64,000 nucleotides of DNA, from NCBI GenBank assembly GCA_963923455.1, contig CAWULT010000007.1, positions 8,739-72,738 of the forward strand, read 5' to 3'. Position 1 is the stretch's first letter. Each line of letters starts with the position of its first letter. The notes below the pieces were generated by a model. That model was not told where the DNA came from, did no database searches, and saw nothing but the letters and a program-made list of their open reading frames with translations. The stretch is from CAWULT01 sp963923455 (lineage in GTDB: Bacteria; Acidobacteriota; Vicinamibacteria; Vicinamibacterales; UBA2999). The position numbers and the translations under genes are program-made. This document shows, piece by piece, positions 56,221 to 64,000 of the stretch.

Positions 56221-56990
56221 TCAGTAGAGCAACGTGATGAGCAGCCGGGTCATGAAGAAGTCCACGGCGATCACCGCGACCGAGGCGCTCACGACCGCGT
56301 TGGTCGTGGCCCGCCCGACGCCCTGGGTGCCACCGCTCGTGCTCAGGCCGACGTAGCAGCCGATCGTGCAGACCACGTAGCCGAGCAGAAACGGCTTGAT
56401 GAGGCCCATCCACGCATCCTGCAGGTAGAGGCCGTCGACGACCGAGTTCCAGTAGACGCTCGACGCCACGCGCAGCTGGGCGACCGCGATCAGCCACCCG
56501 CCGAAGATGCCCACCGCGTTGGCGATCACCGTCAGCACGGGCGCCATGAAGAAGCCGGCGAGCATCCGCGGCACGACGAGCTTGCGGACCGGATCGGTGC
56601 CGAGGGCCCGGAGCGCGTTGATCTGGTCGGTGACCACCATCGAGCCGAGCTCGGCCGCGATCCCCGAGCCGACACGGCCGGCCAGCATCAGCCCTGTCAG
56701 CACCGGACCGAGGTTCTTGACCATCGTGGCGCTGACGAGGCGGCCGACGAACGGGCGCGCGCCGAACTGGTCGAGGGTGATGCCCGACTGCAGCGCCAGC
56801 ACGGCGCCCGTGAAGAAGCCGGTCAGGAGGACCACGGTCAGCGTTCCGAGGCCGATCTGGTCGAACTGCTCCACGATGTCGCGGTAGTAGTACGGACCGG
56901 AGGCCAGGCTCCGGATTGCGGCGCCCTGCAGGCGGACGTACTCCTGCACCTCGCGGACGCCGCTCTTGAGCCAGCCGTCGATCGCGCCGG

Positions 56991-56994
<4 letters not shown>
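56221..56994 (-). CDS. mlaE: ABC transporter permease, MlaE-like
   Basis: A 257-residue permease of the MlaE family. It carries the conserved hydrophobic segment [19 protein letters not shown], then [27 protein letters not shown] and the ending [24 protein letters not shown] that is nearly invariant in the family. It forms the membrane core of the Mla-type lipid transporter. ATG 56994 overlaps the uvrB stop (ATGA), an unusual coupling of DNA repair and lipid transport genes. Confidence 0.93.
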
Positions 56995-59015
<2,021 letters not shown>

Positions 59016-59073
59016 CGGGCGTATGGCACGGGCCGCCTGGCGCTGGCCCAAACCGGCATCGTACCACAGCCTT

Positions 59074-59988
59074 TCACCGCACCCCGGCGGGCCGGAACGG
59101 CGCGAAGTACCCCTTCCGGGCCTCCAGGCGCGCCCCGGTCAGGCCCGGCCGGCGCACCCGCACGTCGACCTTGCGCCACGTGCCGTCCGGGGCGGTGTTC
59201 GTGGACGTGTATCCGAGCGTGTACTGAGCCCGGATCTGCCGCACGATCAGGTCGTACGCCTCGCCGATCTGCGCGAGCGACGAGGGAAAGAAGGCGCGCC
59301 CGCCGGTCTCGGCGGCGATGCGCTCGAGCCGGCCGCGCTGCTCGAGCGTCACACTTCGGGGCTGGTGCTCAAGGAAGCCGACCGCGTAGACGGTGACGTC
59401 GGACGCGCGGAGCAAGGTGACGACGTCGTTGAAGCGGATGCTGCTGTCGGTGTCGCCCCCGTCGCTGAAGATCACGAGGATGGTCCGCCCCCGGCCGCCG
59501 GACGCGCCGTCCAGGTAGACGCCGAGCGCGTCGTAGAGAGCCGTCGACCCGGACGGGCGCCTCGAGCGGATCCGCTCGACGAGGCGGGGAAAGTCGGCCT
59601 GGCCGTAGCGGGCCACGCGGACCTCGGTGTCGAAGTCCACCAGGGTCATGTCGGTCGCGTCGGCCAGCGTGTTCAGGAACCGGATCGCCGCCGTCCGGGC
59701 CAGCGCGATGTCCTCGCCCATGCTGCCGCTGGTGTCGAGCAGCAGGCCCAGGTGCAGCTCGCCCTCCCGCCCATGGTCGCCCGGCTCGAACTGGGTGATG
59801 GCCTGCGGACGCCCGTCCTCGAGGACCTCGAAATCGGCTGGCGCGAGGTCGGTGACGAAGCCGCCCTTCCGGTCGGTGACCGTCACTCGGACGCTCACGA
59901 GGTCGGTTTCCGCCCGGAACCGAGGCTCCTGAGCCCCCGCGCCGGCCAGGGCCGCCGAGAGTCCCACCGCGAGCAAAGCCCGGAACAT
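59074..59988 (-). CDS. Secreted VWFA-domain protein of the acidobacterial type
   Basis: A 304-residue exported protein (signal peptide ending AGAGAQ). An N-terminal strand region [29 protein letters not shown] precedes the von Willebrand A domain, which has an intact MIDAS (LDTSGSM) and a second loop DGGDTDSS. This arrangement is typical of the VWFA-related proteins abundant in Acidobacteria (TIGR03436-like by memory). The ligand is unknown. It sits alone between uvrB and the divergent nrnA-like gene. Confidence 0.85.
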   Translation of the reverse strand: MFRALLAVGLSAALAGAGAQEPRFRAETDLVSVRVTVTDRKGGFVTDLAPADFEVLEDGRPQAITQFEPGDHGREGELHLGLLLDTSGSMGEDIALARTAAIRFLNTLADATDMTLVDFDTEVRVARYGQADFPRLVERIRSRRPSGSTALYDALGVYLDGASGGRGRTILVIFSDGGDTDSSIRFNDVVTLLRASDVTVYAVGFLEHQPRSVTLEQRGRLERIAAETGGRAFFPSSLAQIGEAYDLIVRQIRAQYTLGYTSTNTAPDGTWRKVDVRVRRPGLTGARLEARKGYFAPFRPAGVR

Positions 59989-60107
59989 GCGGGAATCCTA
60001 CACCCTCACCGCCCCCGGGCCGGCGCCCGGCCGGCCGCGGGCCCGGGCGTATAATGAGCCGTGGGCCTACGCTGCTGCCACACGCTCCCGGCGTCGGCCG
60101 TCCAACC

Positions 60108-61529
60108 ATGAGGTGCGTTGCCGTCTGTCAGACGGAGCTGGCGATCAGGATGCTCCACGAGATCCTGCTCCCGGGCTTCGAAGTCGAGTTCCTGGTCGAG
60201 AACAAACCCCTCGCCCGGCGGCTCCACGACAGCGGCCTCAGTGTCACCGCTGGCGACCTGCGCCGTACCGACACCTACCTCAAGATCGACCTGACGCCGA
60301 GCACCTGCGTCGTCGTCGAGGACACGGGCCGGAGCCTCAAGAAGATCCTCGAGTCGATTCTCGACGCCGGCGTCACGCTGGTCTACGTGCTGGGGGTCGG
60401 CACCAGCCACTCCCACGAGCGGGGCGAGGAAATTCGCGCGCAGTTCCCCGAGATCAACTATCTGGCGCTGTCGGAGCTCTTCGGGGGCCCGCTGCTGACC
60501 GAGTTCAGCCGCTCGCTGACCCGCCTGAAGGTACAGCAGTACCAGCGGTTCTTCGCGGACGCCGACCGGGTCCTCATCCTGCTGCACAACGACCCGGACC
60601 CCGACGCGATGGCCAGCGGCCTCGCGCTCCGCAACATCCTCCGCCGCACCAAGCAGACCGCCGTCATCGGTGCCCTCCACGGCGTCACCCGTCCCGAGAA
60701 CCAGCGCATGATGAACCTGCTCGACATTCACGTCGAGATCGTCACGCCGGAGCAGCTCGCGGACTTCGACCGCGTGGCCATGGTGGACGTGCAGCCGCAC
60801 TACTTCATGGGCGCGATCGATCGGGTGGACCTGGTGATCGATCATCATCCAGAGCAGACGGGCTACACCGCGGTCTACAAGGACATCCGCGCCGACTACG
60901 GGTCGACGTCGACCATCCTGACCGAGCACCTGCGCGCGGTGGACGTGAACATCTCCGAGCGCACCGCGACGGCCATGCTGTACGCCATCAAGTCCGACAC
61001 GCTGTTCTTCAACCGGCAGGCGAACCGAGTCGACATCGAGGCGTTCTCGTACCTCTACCCGCTGGCCGACGCGGCGATGATTCGCAAGATGGAGGGCGCC
61101 GAGATCACGGCCGAGCGGCTCGACTACGTGCTCAAGGCGCGGCAGCACGGCCGCATCGAGGAGCAGGTGTTCTGCTCCTTCATCGGCACGACGCCGCGCG
61201 AGGACTTCATCCCGTACGTCGCCGACTTCTACCTGCAGCTCGAGGACATCAAGTGGACGATCGTCGCCGGGATCGTCAACGAGTCGCTGGTGATCTCGGT
61301 GCGCAACCTGGGCTACTCGCGCAACGCGGGCGAGTTCGTCCGCAAGTACTTCAACGGCATCGGCCGCGCCGGCGGGCACCGCGCGATGGCCAAGGCGGTC
61401 GTCCCGCTGCGCGCGTTCCGCACCAAGTTCGGCAACGTGCAGTCCGAGGAGCTGACGGACCTGGTCCTGAAGCTGGCCCTCGAGTTCCTGCACGAGAGCC
61501 CCGCCGACAGGAAGCTCGTCAAGGCGTAG
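60108..61529 (+). CDS. DHH-DHHA1 phosphoesterase, NrnA-like, with N-terminal Rossmann-like domain
   Basis: A 473-residue protein. The first ~130 residues resemble a TrkA-N-type Rossmann fold. The DHH phosphoesterase core follows, with LLHNDPDPDAMASG and the metal motif IDHHPEQTGY, then DSDTLFFN-like IKSDTLFFNR and a C-terminal DHHA1 domain ending GRAGGHRAMAKA. Relatives degrade nanoRNAs, pAp or cyclic dinucleotide products. ATG 60108 is chosen; an in-frame ATG 60054 lies inside a perfect TATAAT (60050-60055) and would not be transcribed. Substrate assignment is open. Confidence 0.85.
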   Translation: MRCVAVCQTELAIRMLHEILLPGFEVEFLVENKPLARRLHDSGLSVTAGDLRRTDTYLKIDLTPSTCVVVEDTGRSLKKILESILDAGVTLVYVLGVGTSHSHERGEEIRAQFPEINYLALSELFGGPLLTEFSRSLTRLKVQQYQRFFADADRVLILLHNDPDPDAMASGLALRNILRRTKQTAVIGALHGVTRPENQRMMNLLDIHVEIVTPEQLADFDRVAMVDVQPHYFMGAIDRVDLVIDHHPEQTGYTAVYKDIRADYGSTSTILTEHLRAVDVNISERTATAMLYAIKSDTLFFNRQANRVDIEAFSYLYPLADAAMIRKMEGAEITAERLDYVLKARQHGRIEEQVFCSFIGTTPREDFIPYVADFYLQLEDIKWTIVAGIVNESLVISVRNLGYSRNAGEFVRKYFNGIGRAGGHRAMAKAVVPLRAFRTKFGNVQSEELTDLVLKLALEFLHESPADRKLVKA

Positions 61530-61549
61530 CGTCGCCGCACTATCATTAG

Positions 61550-62902
<1,353 letters not shown>

Positions 62903-62991
62903 GCGCCCGCGCGTTCCTGACGCCAGCCTGACGGCGACTCTGACGAAGAATTCAGAGGTTCCGGCGGGCCGGTGTCAGGTAGATTGGGCGC

Positions 62992-63639
62992 ATGAGGATT
63001 TCGACAGCCCGCCCTTTCGCCGGTGCCGGTCTGCTCGTCCTGACCGCGCTGGCGACCGCGCAGTGCACCAGGCCGGCCGAGGCGCCGGTGCCCGTCTCCC
63101 CGACGGCCGCCCAGATGGGCCTGACGCCGGTGCTGACCATCCAGGAACTGATGGAGCACCTGATCGATCCGGTGGCGGATTACATCTTCGACGCCGTCGG
63201 CGCCGACGTCACCGCCAAGGGGGTCGTCGAGACCAAACCCGAGACCGACCAGGACTGGCTCACGATCGAACGGGGCGCGCTACAGCTCGCCGAGGCCAGC
63301 AACCTGCTGAAGATGGCGCGTCCGGTCGCGCCGGCGGGCCACGGCATCGCGACGCCGCTGCCCAACGGTACCAAGCCGGAACTCGAACCCGCCGAGATTC
63401 AGGCCAAGATCGACCAGGACCCCGCGCGCTGGCGCAAGCACGCCGACGAACTCCGGGTCGCCGCGCTCGAGGCGCTGAAGGTAGTGAAGGCCCGCAACGT
63501 CGACGGCCTGTTCGAGGCGGGCAACGTCGTCGACAAGGCCTGCGAGAACTGTCACCTCGAGTACTGGTATCCGGGCGACCGCGCCGCGGTCGAGGCCGAT
63601 CAGAAGAAGGCGGTCACCTACGACACGCCGAAGCCGTGA
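62992..63639 (+). CDS. Cytochrome c'-like lipoprotein
   Basis: A 215-residue exported protein with lipobox ATAQC (Cys25). It has a four-helix-type body and one heme-binding CENCH (184-188) near the C-terminus, the position typical of cytochrome c' and c556 proteins. The segments LTIQELMEHLIDPVADYIFDAV and ALEALKVVKARN fit the family's helices. Such proteins bind NO or carry electrons in the periplasm. A TAGATT (62980-62985) ends 6 nt before the ATG, so the message may be leaderless. No redox partner genes are adjacent. Confidence 0.82.
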   Translation: MRISTARPFAGAGLLVLTALATAQCTRPAEAPVPVSPTAAQMGLTPVLTIQELMEHLIDPVADYIFDAVGADVTAKGVVETKPETDQDWLTIERGALQLAEASNLLKMARPVAPAGHGIATPLPNGTKPELEPAEIQAKIDQDPARWRKHADELRVAALEALKVVKARNVDGLFEAGNVVDKACENCHLEYWYPGDRAAVEADQKKAVTYDTPKP

Positions 63640-63684
63640 CGCCGCCCCGGCCGGCCGCAGCCACGCGACACGGCCGGCGGATCG

Positions 63685-64000
63685 TCACCCACTGGCGCGC
63701 GCAGCTCGTGGCCGGTGGACCGGGTCGTCGTCGCGCCACGGGGTGCGGCACGGCAGGCGCTGCAGGTAGCGCTCGAGGTTCTCGGCCAGCTGCGGTCCCG
63801 CCGGGAGCCCCGCCTGGCGCGCCTCCGCGATCGCGGCCCGCTGCGTCGCCACCGCCTCCGTGAACTGGCCCACCTCGGCCTGCGCCATCGCCACCGTCTC
63901 GGTCACCGCCGGGCTCCGGTAACGGGCTCGGAGGCCGTCGGCGATCGCCAGCGCCCGCCGGCCCTCGCGGACGCCATCGCCGGGCGCGGTTCGGCCAGGC
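63685..64000 (-). CDS. C-terminal part of a TPR protein, cut by the window edge
   Basis: On the minus strand the frame is open from the window edge (64000) to the stop at 63685. It encodes about 104 residues with helix pairs of TPR type (GRRALAIADGLRARYRSPAVTETVAMAQAEVGQFTEAVATQRAAIAEAR in order) and an ending LPCRTPWRDDDPVHRP. Similar tails occur in Acidobacterial TPR proteins and in TPR-containing kinases. Only the end is visible, so the domain at its N-terminus is unknown. Confidence 0.75.
   Translation of the reverse strand, partial: PGRTAPGDGVREGRRALAIADGLRARYRSPAVTETVAMAQAEVGQFTEAVATQRAAIAEARQAGLPAGPQLAENLERYLQRLPCRTPWRDDDPVHRPRAARASG

Noticed and set aside
60050..60060. Leaderless start for the NrnA-like gene from the perfect TATAAT
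   Set aside because: The in-frame ATG 60054 is inside the -10 itself, and GTG 60061 is out of frame. The family N-terminus fits ATG 60108, giving an ordinary leader of about 45 nt.

Overview
This window is very GC-rich, chromosomal and densely coding, with short gaps and many start/stop overlaps (ATGA, GTGA, TGATG). The gene content points to Acidobacteriota, most likely class Vicinamibacteria. The supporting features are a secreted VWFA protein of the acidobacterial type, a very large Oar-like TonB-dependent receptor with an N-terminal carboxypeptidase-regulatory domain, secreted amidohydrolases, a SpoIVB/S55-like exported protein and an ECF sigma/anti-sigma pair. This placement is an inference from gene families, not from a marker-gene phylogeny. 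I see no phage, insertion sequence, CRISPR array or island. The window is an ordinary chromosome segment with unusual regulatory architecture.

Layout. 1-4.7 kb: the start of a truncated gene, a thiolase, a divergent acetyl-CoA-synthetase-like ligase and an MFS transporter that seems to start with CTG. 4.7-15.4 kb (minus strand): one aromatic amino-acid superoperon, read as trpL - aroDE fusion - trpE-G-D-C-F-B-A - chorismate mutase - DAHP synthase - tyrA. A classical trp attenuator heads it. It has a promoter (TTGACA-N17-TACTCT), a 31-codon leader peptide with three consecutive Trp codons, a 10-bp antiterminator, and a competing 10-bp terminator whose U-tract runs directly into the aroDE start codon. 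15.4-24.1 kb: exported S55-like protein, beta-propeller protein, ECF sigma/anti-sigma, TPR protein and two peptide-type ABC permeases. 24.1-34.2 kb: sigma54 activator, aroC, then def-fmt-rsmB-PASTA-rpe-thioesterase, bamD and a secreted protein. 34.2-43.2 kb: pgsA, sugar nucleotidyltransferase and phosphomannomutase, tRNA-Gly(CCC), deoC/rpiB-like pair, hpt, secreted amidohydrolase, upp, tRNA-Val(CAC). 43.3-53.6 kb: lipoprotein amidohydrolase, AraC regulator plus hpaB, SnoaL-like, degenerate MBL protein, and the TonB receptor. 53.6-59 kb (minus): uvrB-mlaE-mlaF-mlaD operon with a DUF948-like gene and a 34-aa membrane peptide. 59-64 kb: VWFA protein, NrnA-like DHH phosphoesterase, argG, cytochrome c'-like lipoprotein and a truncated TPR gene.

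The two most interesting signals are regulatory. The first is the complete trp attenuator in front of an operon that also carries the common shikimate and tyrosine genes. The second is a repeated pattern in which a good -10 hexamer (TAnAAT-like) lies only 6-9 nt before the start codon, suggesting that many first genes are leaderless. Other leads are a kinase-less PASTA protein in the slot usually held by PrkC, a DeoC/RpiB-fold pair with microcompartment-like N-termini, an anti-sigma factor with a TonB-C-like tail, and a 21-bp-phased repeat before hpaB.
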